DNA from: Hysterium pulicare CBS 123377
Taxonomy: Eukaryota > Ascomycota > Dothideomycetes > Hysteriales > Hysteriaceae
Direction of reading: 5' to 3'
Assembly (NCBI GenBank): GCA_000467715.1
Contig: AJFK01000216.1
Span: forward strand, 157,367 to 221,366
DNA: 64,000 nucleotides
The translations under genes were made by a program, and so were the position numbers. Below the pieces are notes generated by a model. The model saw only the letters and a list, made by a program, of their open reading frames with translations, was not told the DNA's origin and made no database searches. This document shows, one piece after another, positions 32,912-43,238 of this stretch; the first letter of the stretch is position 1; every line of letters starts with the position of its first letter.

Positions 32912-35900
32912 GCTGTAGGGCTGAACATGAAGCGCTCGGACTCATAACTTTCGGACCCGAATTCACTTGTTTTGACGGCGTTTGGAAAATAGAACAGGCG
33001 TCAGGGTACGGGCCTTGCTTACGGTGCGCAAACAAAAGGAGGACTTTAGAGGGGGACACAGATTCGATTTCTTCGCGCTGGCATTCTATTCCTCCTGTCA
33101 GGGGAAAACGCATTCGAACCTCTTGAAACCGGCTCAACCATACGGATCGGAGACGAACTTTTTTTTCTTCCTCCTCAACGGCCTCCAACGGACCTGACAA
33201 AGCACGTGGAAGCTATTCTAGAAATAAACCTTGCATTTGGGTTGGCGTTTCCCTGTAGCGTTTTCGCATTTACGACCCTTGCCTTTCGCACATGGCACCT
33301 CTTCCATGTTCAGCATTTGATACGTTCAAGCATTTCTGGTTTTATTGGCTCTTCATTTGGGTTCTGCACTCCAGAGCGGTGTAGTGATTGTTTTCGGACT
33401 TAACAAGGCTAAGTTATTGCGGCACAGTGCAAGGTCTCATGTCTTGAAGACTATTGTACGTGTATCATGTCAGCAACGAAGGAATCGCACGGATCGACCG
33501 CAGGGTCGCGGTGCAGATTGGATGGTTGACGCTGCGACCGACGTGGCAACGAGTGGGGGCGGGGAGTGGGATCATACACAATCAGAGTCTGGTCCGATGG
33601 CAGTCCAAATTAGGCCCAGAATAAGACCCGAAATGACATGAACTTATGAACACCGAGCGCCAGACGCTGTGAGGCTGTGAGGCTGTTGTCGTTGGCTGAG
33701 TGCTCGCTCGCTTAAATCCCCGAAGCAGGATAGTTTGCGATATGGGCAGCGATTTCAATTATTATGCCTCCATGGTCTCTGCCCGTACAGCAGAATCACA
33801 TGACGAAGGGCTGAAACACTATTTCTCACCACGGGGGGCTAGCGGGGGCTGAAAGCCTCGAGCAACGTGTGTGATATGGCTGCGGATGTGGTGCAGAGTC
33901 GTCATCTTAGTGGTGCGTACATTGGGGCATCATTCGAGAATAAACTGATAGTTATGCTTGATTCGCATCCCTGCCGTGGATCTCCAGAATGTTTTGGTGC
34001 GATTGGGTCCCACATAAGGTGCAAATCCTATTTCCGGCCTCCCTGCGCCGTTCCTGTGTGATTGTGGGGCACAGCAGCTCCAGGTGTCTGTCTGGCGGCC
34101 CTGTCGACTGAGCTCCGTTGCGAGGAAACACGATTACTGCCATCCAACGGATACCTTTCTGACAGGAGGCCTCTTAGTTCTGACGAGCTCGTGCGCGCGA
34201 TTTATGCCATGTACCGTATCTCCCGCATTCGACAAAGCACTGGCGAGTCTCCTTCCAGAGAACGACTAGTATTTGCAATTTCGAACGTGGCTAGCTGCTG
34301 CCCAAGCCGTTGATGTTGGTGTTAGCGACTTGAGACGAATTCGGGTAGCAGACGGCGCCTCGACAGCGTCGCTCGTCTGTCTGCCCCCTGCCGCCATAAG
34401 CACGAACAGTTTGGTTGACCTGGTATGGCAAATCTTGCATGACATGATGTCGACTTCTTTTCTTCGTCCCCGTTAACCTGACGGCGCACAGCGGATCTCG
34501 GTAGAATGCGCCGTTGTCCGACTCGGTCGTGACCAGGATAACGCTTTTCTCCGGCGTGTGCCGTCAACTCCATCGGCCAGCTATCCGACTCGGTTTTGTT
34601 GGGTTTCGTGGGAAGTACGCATTGCCTATTGATCTACAAGCTATCACGAGGCTGCACGTTGAGTCCAAGTTCCATTCGTTTGTGCTGTCACCATGAACCA
34701 ATCTCCAAAACTCCAAGCATGATCATGTACAATCACGGTGCGACCCGATGATGGCTTCTATTCGGGCCGTTGGACAGGCCACTCTGTGCGGCACCGCTTG
34801 GCTTGGATTGGCACTTACTCCATTCAGCATGCCTTGCATTTTCTGGGGCATTACGCCATGCAACACATACACTCCCCGGTAAAGTCAGACTAGCGGTAGG
34901 AGCTGCGCCGCAGTTAAAACAGAGTGCTGACAGGAGGCTTACCCCAATTTGCACGTCTAACTGGCCAAATCTGGTGGAAAAGATGCCAAGGTCCGTTCAG
35001 GATGACGGCACTGGGCGGAGACGAAGAGCGGGAGGGAAGGAACAAGGGAAGGATGGGCGTATGTTTGTGGAATGCTGAAACGAAGTGGCATCGGAGAGGT
35101 CAGCAAAGGGTTGCAGATGATGGATGCACAATCGAGGCGTAGGGCTGGGGATTGGTGTGGTCGCACCGCATGATTCGTCGGGGTCAAGGTCACACAACAC
35201 CCGTGCCACATGGTATTCTCGATTAATTGTTCCTCTTCAGGCCCGTAAGATTCCTCACTGGGCGGCTGTAGCGAACACTGCAACAAGGAGGATGCTGCAG
35301 CCAACTCATCGTCAGACGCTTCTGACCGCATCCCATCGCGTGGCACATCCCAGCGCTAGCGTTTTGTGCGCGTGCAAGCCAACATTGTGTCGAAGCCCGG
35401 AAGACAAGGGCTTTGCTCCCCGCCGCGGCGTCAGCCAAGAAGCCTGCTGCTATCATGGTACCTTCGAAGCGCTGTGGTGCGAAACATGTGGTCCGCCGTC
35501 TTCGGTGATTTGAGAAACATTCTGGGGCCCGACCGCCATGGAGAAGAGCAACTCCCCTGCATAAGCCTGCACTCGCTTGATTCAAGCAGCAGTATGTGCA
35601 AGATCCTCCAGGCTCCGGATGGCAATAAGCGATTGCTTAGCCTCCCCGTAAAGCAAGTCAAAGTGCGTATGACCTATACTTTATCTGCAAGTCGGAGCGG
35701 ACAAGTTTTAAAAATGGAAAGACAAGACTATTCTAGCGCCTGCTGGCTCCGAGCAGGGACACGGGAGACGGTGAGGCTGTGGGAACATGGGAATCTGTGT
35801 TTTTGCACTCTCGGCAGCCCTGCGCACCTGCATGTTGGGGTCGGTTGACGGCTGACAAATACCCGACTCATAGGCCTTGCGAGGTGGAAGCCACCGACGG

Positions 35901-38684
35901 CAGGTCTAATTAGAATTGGCGGGAGGATTCAACAGTGCAGTGGGTGTGTCGACTAGCACGGCAGCGGGAGGATTGGTTGCACAACGAAGCCGGTTTGCAC
36001 GAGGAGCGTTTGCATCCATCATCCTTCGAGAAGGAAAGAAGCTTACATGCTGACAGTCGCAGCGTGACCTAGCGCGAGGCTGTTTGCAAGGCGGCCTTAC
36101 CATTCATCTGCATCATCCGACGAAGTGGATGTTGGGATCATGGGAGGTCGTTGGCTTGCAGCGACATGGGAAGGGGGACCTTGTCGGGGCATTTTATCAT
36201 CTGGGATGGATGCAATATCCATGTCTGTGACTGTGTCCCCGTTCACTGGCAAAACCTTGGAAAGACTAGATGCGTTAAATTGACTTATCTGATGGTGCTG
36301 GCTTCTGATTCGACAATTATACACCGATAGCAGTAAGCAATTAACGGCAGGGCTATTTATATGGCGCACAGCCCGGCCAGTCCCAACAGCATCATTCGAT
36401 CATGATGCAAACGCCAAACGACGGATCTACTTGCGTAGTCATCTTTGCTCGCCAAAGGGTCACATCACATTGCGTCTTAACCGACGCGCGAGCACCCAGG
36501 CATCATCTTCGCATACTATCTTATTTTGGAAATTAGGAGATTGAACATTTCGCAAGGCAGATTCGAAATCGCTCTCCTGAAGCTCGCTGAAGCCGACATA
36601 CCAATCTACACGAAAGCTGAGGGAAATGCCATCCTGGCTTCAATTGTGACATTGCTACCGACAGGGTGAGTACGACTAGATACCATTTCCCCAAAGGGTA
36701 ACAGCGCGGACGGACGTCGCAGCCGGGCATTAGACCTGAACTTCACGATATTCCAAGCCATTATGCATGTAGGGCACTTCTGAATCACGCTGCAGGACCA
36801 CAGTCTCGAAACAAGATTCGGCCCTCCTGCATTCTGGAAGAACCTACTGTCGAGGACGAACTCCGCACCACCAATTCAATGCACCACCAGAGTCATGGCT
36901 CCTTGCTTTTGAAACTCCTTCCAAAACGTATTTCGAATCTCGCCATGTTGTTTTGCACTGATCGTTCTCACTAAGCAGCACGACCAATGTCATTCAAGAG
37001 CGAGATACGCCTCCTCTTCGGCTTTAACTGAAGACCTTTGGAAAGGGCGACGATTCAAGGGCGCAGAGGATTGCATGCTTGTAGCAGCCGTCACTATGAC
37101 GTTCAATTAAGGAGAGGGCTGCATCCAACACAATAAAAGGACTACTATCCGCTTACCCCCATATTCACTGGATGAAATACCTCTTACAGAATATCAACTG
37201 GCCGCTGTGTCATATCTCCAGTCTTATTTCCGTTGTCTCCGTATTTGAACGTCGTTGTGTCTATCTGCCATTGGAAAAGTCAAACGGCAGATTATCTCCT
37301 CTTGAAAAGAATTCGGGAAGGTCGTCAGATGATCGTTGATGATACTGGATCAGTTCATGGTGGCAACACAGAAATCATTGGCACATATTAACTACCGCTC
37401 GCAATGGCTTCCTGGTTGATCAATATCCCCAAATCCGATGTACCAGCACTTGATTCAGCGAATCGAATACTTCTTTAATGCTTTGAGAAACGTTCACCGG
37501 TCCGATGCAGGTCACAATGGTGTGAACCGGGGGAATATCCAGGGCGAAATTCATTCAACATGTGAGATCCGGACTGGGGGTAGCGGGCAACTAATTTAGA
37601 TTCTTTACATTGGACAAAATGTCTTCGCTCGTTGGACTGATTATATACTCCAGTATGGCTAGAGGTTCGTCGGCTATATACTGTTCCATTACTTATGCGC
37701 AAGTCTCTTCTACGGTAGCTCCAAGGCGCAGAGGCATACAAATGCCCGATCTCTCAAGCATGTTGTTTGTTGGGGAAGAATAGCACGGCTTCGAGTCTCT
37801 CGAAAAGCGTACGAATATGGCGTTTGGTAATTGTACCTGAAATTCTTAATTCTCTTGACTGATGTGCGGGTACATGTAAATTTGGCATGAAGAGTTGGAT
37901 CCAGTAGTCAAGAATCAGTCTTCGAGATGAGGCTTACTCATTAATATATCTGCTCTCATCTGTGCGTAGTTCGCTATTGCTCGTGATTGACTGCATGTCC
38001 TCATCTTCTGCCCAAGTCCTTGGAAAGGAGCATTGCGGCTATCCTTAGAACGCTTCCTCGAATCAATATCGAAGCGGAAAGATGTGTTTCTCATGGCTTT
38101 CCTGCATATCTGCGATCCGATATAACAATGACTGCCTGTAAAGTAAGATGATTCATACCTGGGAGGTTTTGGTGAGTCACCACGTGATCGATTACGACTC
38201 CACCAAACAGGAGTTTCGACTCCCGCCCCCACGTTAAGTCAACCTCACCCGCATCCTTAAGAGCTCCAACATCGACATAAGCGCTCGTTCCGCTTCTCAC
38301 CACCATTGACTGAGGTTCCTTCGAAGTCTGCAAACACCACCAAATCGTCACAAATATGAACGGCCTGGCTTCGCTGATGTAAGCCCCCCAAAGGCTGCCT
38401 CCAATCCACGCCTGGCACAACCTCATCCTGCGATCGTCGTTTGCTCACCAGCTCGCCTACATACCGCACCGCTGTACTCTTCGCCAAGATGCTGCCATTA
38501 TTATCGTATCTATTTCGAACACACTTCTCCCATACCAACTCTCGGTCTATACCGGTCCTTACCGCTCTTCGCTGCTTACGGCGGTGTATATATTAAAAGT
38601 GCCGATTGGCAGGGAACATTCCCTTCTTGCGCCGTGTGGAATTGCACTTCTCGCGCATTAGGATAATTGAGGTGTAGCAATAAC
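32912..38684. other. 5.8 kb gene-poor tract
   Basis: I find no supported gene on either strand. Composition is ordinary and not AT-rich, so it does not look like RIP debris. Features worth noting are an 8-base TATAAATA on the minus strand (36361-36354) followed by a 41-codon frame (36222-36097), a 55-codon plus-strand frame (37172-37339) and a GCTGTGAG short tandem near 33667. Minus-strand frames at 37915-38538 have no recognisable domain. No tRNA or snoRNA structure was evident by eye. Confidence 0.4.
38587..38595 (+). promoter_or_regulatory. Candidate TATA box of GTPBP1-like gene
   Basis: TATATATTA lies 98 bases upstream of the ATG at 38685, the only strong TATA-like element near this start. 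Confidence 0.4.
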
Positions 38685-41417
38685 ATGGCATCCATATTTA
38701 CTTTTGATCCTGATCCTCCGAGAGTATCCTCTCCGTGGTCGACACCGCTTCTTGGCTTAAAGCCTCAGCAAAGGATCCTGCAGGATTCCTCTGGCAATGC
38801 GCTACCAGCGATTGAGGGAGGAAAGTTTGACAGTCCAGTTACACGACTGGAGGCAGAGCCACAAGATGGACCGACTGAGTACAAGTTACATCTTTTACTT
38901 CGTCGGCGGAGATCTTTCATCCGGACCAGTACCGGACGCCATGTGTCTGGCTCACTTCGGCGTATCGAGCCACCAGCATCCTCCGGCTCGCGTAGCGCAT
39001 CAGAATCGAATCTGCTAAACACTCCCCCCGCACTATCCTTCTCCCAGTCACGACAGCACAGACTTGAACAGCTGACTACGCAGTTGCTGTGGCGATTGCA
39101 GCAGTCATCTCCATATCATTCGTCATCTGCCAATGCTTTGATCCTCCCGCATCTTCCGGACGAATCGCAGCTCTCGATTCCAAGCGTGCCACCGAGGCTG
39201 TTGCCTGGTCTTGAAGAGAGCAAAGGGGCTCTATATGAGATTGGAGTCGCGGATGATGGAACAATAGTGGGTCTTGCAGATGATGAGATGGAAGAGAGTC
39301 TGAACAACTTACGAGCTATGGCTGCTAGCCTAGGATGTTGCGTGGACATCCTGCGTATGGTTGCTGTTGGCGATTGTGAGTGGCTTGAAGACGCTGAAAT
39401 CGATGGTGAGATCCACTCAAAGTCGCAAAAAGGAAAGTTACGCGTGGCAGAAGCTTTCGTACGCCCAAATCTGGACCTCATGGAACAGGAGCCGAACATG
39501 GACATGCAGAAGGATCCGAAACATATCCCACCAAACAACGAAGACCAATCTGTGGCAGGGCTAGGGACCAATGAGTTTTTCTCCCCGACAGAACAGCTGC
39601 GAATCTCATTAACCGGTGCGACCATGTCTGGCAAATCAAGTCTTCTCGGTAGCTTGTCAACCGCCACTTTGGACAATGGTCGAGGCAAAAGTAGGCTTAG
39701 CTTGCTTAAACATAGACATGAGATTGCTTCTGGCATGACGAGCTCGGTAACCCAGGAGTTGATTGGATACCGTGACTTCCCAACGCTTGGCGGTACGGCC
39801 ACTTGCGCACAAGTGATCAACTATGCGTCTGGGAATGTGTCCTCGTGGATAGACATCCATGCCGCAGCAGAGGGCGGGCGACTGGTGTTCCTCTCTGACT
39901 CTGCGGGACATCCACGCTTTCGTCGGACCACAATTCGCAGTCTCGTAGGCTGGGCCCCACACTGGACGCTGCTTTGTATACCTGCTGATAGCGCAGGGGA
40001 TACGGGTGGTAAAGTGGGCAGCACGCCACCCTCTCAAGATATTCTCGGCCCTGTAGCAGCTGAAGTAGATCTGTCACAGGCTCATCTGGAGCTCTGCTTG
40101 AGCCTAGAATTGTCCTTGGTGGTTGTGATCACCAAACTAGACATCGCCACCAAGACAGGGCTTCGGCAGACCTTGTCAAAGCTTCTTTCAGCCCTCAAAG
40201 CTTCTGGAAAGAGACCCAGCATTCTTTCCGAGACTTCAAACATGGCATGGGATTCAGACTTGCATACAATCCCAACTAACGATCTACTTGAAGCAAGGAA
40301 CACTGCTGAAACCGCTGCTTCGTCTTCTCTAAGCACAGTCCCTATAGTTCTTACTAGCGCAGTGAAAGGAACAGGCATCAGCAAACTCCATGCTTTGCTT
40401 CGAGAGCTTCCAATTCCTAAGCCTGCCACACGTTCCGTGTTCCCCGACTTGACTGCTTCAACTAATGTATCTCCAAGCACATTGTTTCACATCGAAGACA
40501 TCTACAGTATCCTGGCGCCTAGCAAGCCTCTTTCACTGTCCAGCCCAGATGCCGACAAAGGGGTTATTGTTGGGGGCCACCTCCGTTATGGAACCCTATC
40601 TATAGGAGACGAGCTATGGTTGGGGCCATACCCGACAGACGTGACATCCGACGACAGTGATAGCGGCAGCGGAAGGGGCGGGTCGAGCCCTCCCCGGCGG
40701 GTTCAACGCTTACAACCGGCTCCAGCTTCCCGTTCTTTCCCTGGAGCGTTGCACAAAGGGGCCAACCCAACGCTCCGCCCGCTGCAATATAACGCCGAGA
40801 AACATCACGAATGGCGACGGGTCCGCGTCACTTCTGTTCGGAACCTGCGTCTTCCGGTGAGAACTCTACATGCAGGACAGGTAGGGACTATGGGAATTGT
40901 ACCACTTGATCAACCCATTTCTACGCCGGCGATTGTGAGGGTTAGAAAGGGAATGGTGGTTGCTAACAGAGCGCCTAGAGCCAACAGAGTCGTTGGCGTC
41001 AGGTTTAATGGTGGTAATGCACATGCAGCGAATAGCTTAAGCGTAGGCAGTGCTGTAGTGCTGTACGTGGCCAGCGTCAGAGCCTCTGCTAAGGTCGTCT
41101 CCGTCGCGACTGAAGGTGGCGAATCCAAAACTACTCGTCCTACCGGTCTGCGTGGTGATGACGACGGTGACGACGGCTTCGGATTTGGCTTCGATGATGA
41201 AGAGTCGGAGCATGGCTATCACGACGATGAGACTTTGAGCAGTGATACTGTGGTTATGTTTCAGTTCATTGCCTCGAGAGAGTTCGTCGAACTTGGCGCT
41301 CAAGTACTTATCATACCAGGCGGTGGGCCGGGCCTTTACGGTGGGACTGAAAGAGGCGAAAAAGGCGTTGCGGGTTTAGAGGGCTTTGTGGGGAGGATGA
41401 TGGAGGGGTATGGATAA
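38685..41417 (+). CDS. GTPBP1/GTPBP2-like translational GTPase
   Basis: This intronless gene encodes 910 residues. Before the G domain is the family signature ALYEIGVADDGTIVGLADDE, then SLNNLRAMAASLG. The G motifs follow in order: G1 GATMSGKS (311-318), G3 DSAGH (405-409), G4 TKLD (483-486) and G5 SAVKG (558-562). LDNGRGKSRLSLLKHRHEIASGMTSS, just after G1, is diagnostic of the GTPBP1 branch of EF-Tu-like GTPases, where the usual loop reads GNVDAGKS. Beta-barrel domains II and III follow, with an acidic insertion (about 815-850). Animal homologues act in stalled-ribosome and mRNA surveillance; a similar cytosolic role is inferred. The length exceeds the animal proteins (about 600-670) because of Ser-rich insertions. 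The ATG was chosen because it is the first in frame. Confidence 0.9.
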   Translation: MASIFTFDPDPPRVSSPWSTPLLGLKPQQRILQDSSGNALPAIEGGKFDSPVTRLEAEPQDGPTEYKLHLLLRRRRSFIRTSTGRHVSGSLRRIEPPASSGSRSASESNLLNTPPALSFSQSRQHRLEQLTTQLLWRLQQSSPYHSSSANALILPHLPDESQLSIPSVPPRLLPGLEESKGALYEIGVADDGTIVGLADDEMEESLNNLRAMAASLGCCVDILRMVAVGDCEWLEDAEIDGEIHSKSQKGKLRVAEAFVRPNLDLMEQEPNMDMQKDPKHIPPNNEDQSVAGLGTNEFFSPTEQLRISLTGATMSGKSSLLGSLSTATLDNGRGKSRLSLLKHRHEIASGMTSSVTQELIGYRDFPTLGGTATCAQVINYASGNVSSWIDIHAAAEGGRLVFLSDSAGHPRFRRTTIRSLVGWAPHWTLLCIPADSAGDTGGKVGSTPPSQDILGPVAAEVDLSQAHLELCLSLELSLVVVITKLDIATKTGLRQTLSKLLSALKASGKRPSILSETSNMAWDSDLHTIPTNDLLEARNTAETAASSSLSTVPIVLTSAVKGTGISKLHALLRELPIPKPATRSVFPDLTASTNVSPSTLFHIEDIYSILAPSKPLSLSSPDADKGVIVGGHLRYGTLSIGDELWLGPYPTDVTSDDSDSGSGRGGSSPPRRVQRLQPAPASRSFPGALHKGANPTLRPLQYNAEKHHEWRRVRVTSVRNLRLPVRTLHAGQVGTMGIVPLDQPISTPAIVRVRKGMVVANRAPRANRVVGVRFNGGNAHAANSLSVGSAVVLYVASVRASAKVVSVATEGGESKTTRPTGLRGDDDGDDGFGFGFDDEESEHGYHDDETLSSDTVVMFQFIASREFVELGAQVLIIPGGGPGLYGGTERGEKGVAGLEGFVGRMMEGYG

Positions 41418-43238
41418 AATTTTCGAAAGTTTCGGCTGCCACTTTACTCCATTTGAGGCTTATGGAGGTGGGAAGTTGAGTGCTGCATTTTCTCGTCGTT
41501 CTCTATCTCTTTTTTCACTGTTGGTGTTACGGCATAGCGATATATGATTTTGTCTCCGCATAATCTTTTTCTTCCACTGCTTCATATTTTCTTACATCTT
41601 CCTTGCACGTATCATGTCCTTAAAATTGAAAAAGTATTTACTTCCTCACAACTTCTTTTTCACTGCTTGTTCCGTGATGTACGATTAAGGTTTTCAGGCC
41701 TACCATACGACGTTTCAGCATCCTTAGAACAGTATAAATACAGGTCGGAACCTTCACCTTCTACTTAACCCAAGGTCCTTGAAGTAGATTCCCTTTGATT
41801 TCGTGTCCCTCGATATCCCCCTGTCTGAGACACAACAACAGCGGAGTTGACTTTTGGGACCTCAAGTAAGCGCCGCCCGACACACGTACATGTCTCGAAC
41901 CTAGCCTCCTGGACTTAACCCTAAGTTTAGGTAGGTAGTAAAAGGGTTTTAATTATAACTTTTAAATAAAAAAAATTTACAAAATTGGATTTATCTGCAG
42001 GCTTACTTTCGCCAGCGATAGCGAAATCCCGAAAGCGTTCAGCGATCCCGAACCCGATAGCGAAATACTAGACTCCCTAAGCGAGACGAACAACGATCAG
42101 CGTACCCCAAGTCCGAACCGTGACTCCTGCGTGGATGTGTTATGCTGGCTTCGCACAGATTTCTGCATTTCGACTTTTCATTGACTATCTTCAACATCGC
42201 ACTCGGTTGAGGCTGGTTGGATGTTCGTTAGGCCTCGCATGTACCTTAAAGATGGAAGCTACTAGAGGCTGGGTTGCAGACGATGGATGAAATCTTTGAC
42301 GGAGATTCTGGATGACGGAGGTGATATAATTTGCTTTTCTTCTTAATCTAGAAACTCTTTCTCTTCTTTGCACGCTTGATCACCTGATTATCATTTTTTG
42401 TAGTACTTACCCTCTGGATAAGGCCTAAGATATAGGAATCGAGAAACCTTTACCCGATCATCTGCTCTGAGCCGCTTTTGCAGTTAAGTCCACGGAGCGA
42501 AGTAAACTTAAGCTCGGTACGTGGGTGTTAAGTTTAGATATGTAGTGCAGTAGATATAGATCAAGCCTGTTTCTCTTAATCTAGTCTAATATAAAATATA
42601 GAGAATAAAAATTAAATACAAGAATTCAAAAGATAGAGAAAGTGCTTAAGTAAAATAGGTATAATATGCTCATGTACTTTTACCGTTGTCCACAAAGCCC
42701 GGTTCAGCCCTCTGCCACACTATCTTCCGATAACAAGCACTACTTCTTAGACGCGGTATAGCTTTCCGGAGGGTATGGATGCATTACTACTTAGATTTAC
42801 AAACTCCTAGGTCAGCAATCACGAGCAAAAAAGCATTTACAGCCAGGGTATTTAGCTCTCAGCATCTACGGCAAGACCAAAAGGATTTGAGAGAACACCT
42901 CTCAAAGGCAATCATAAAACATTAAGAAGAGGAAAAGAGCGCACAAGAAAGGTGCACATGTACAGAGGGGAAACAAAAAGCAATGCTCATGATGCATATG
43001 AACCCCCATTTCCTCCTAGAATGCCCGCCAAACAATGCCTGAATGAACCATTGATGATTGTCCGAATCCAAAGAAGTGAACATGGGCTTCTCCAATGCCA
43101 TGCCGAATTCTGGAACAAATTGAAAATGCCACTTGCACCTGGTTCCAAGTTTCCTATTGCTGGTTACAATGGATACGTCGAAGACTTCTGGTCGACCTAA
43201 CAAGGCACTCGTGGGCTTCCGACCTACAGACCGTACTT
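41418..43238. other. Convergent intergenic with AT-rich remnant
   Basis: No gene is supported. An AT-rich block spans about 42530-42680 with many TTA/TAA words, and another lies around 41930-41990. Between them an open frame (about 42001-42183) reads FASDSEIPKAFSDPEPDSEI, with short SD/DPE repeats and no ATG. It could be the acidic tail of a decayed transposon protein, but too little is left to say. Confidence 0.45.

Noticed and set aside
37915-38538. Overlapping minus-strand frames upstream of the GTPBP1-like gene
   Set aside because: Composition is mixed, no domain is recognised, and no pair of splice sites joins them into a coherent protein.
28000-38600. Possible secondary-metabolite or defence cluster in the gene-poor tracts
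   Set aside because: No synthase, transporter, toxin, nuclease or NLR-like domain could be read in any frame, so there is no evidence of a cluster.
39116-39820. 234-codon minus-strand frame
   Set aside because: It is antisense to the GTPBP1-like gene, whose G motifs are unambiguous.
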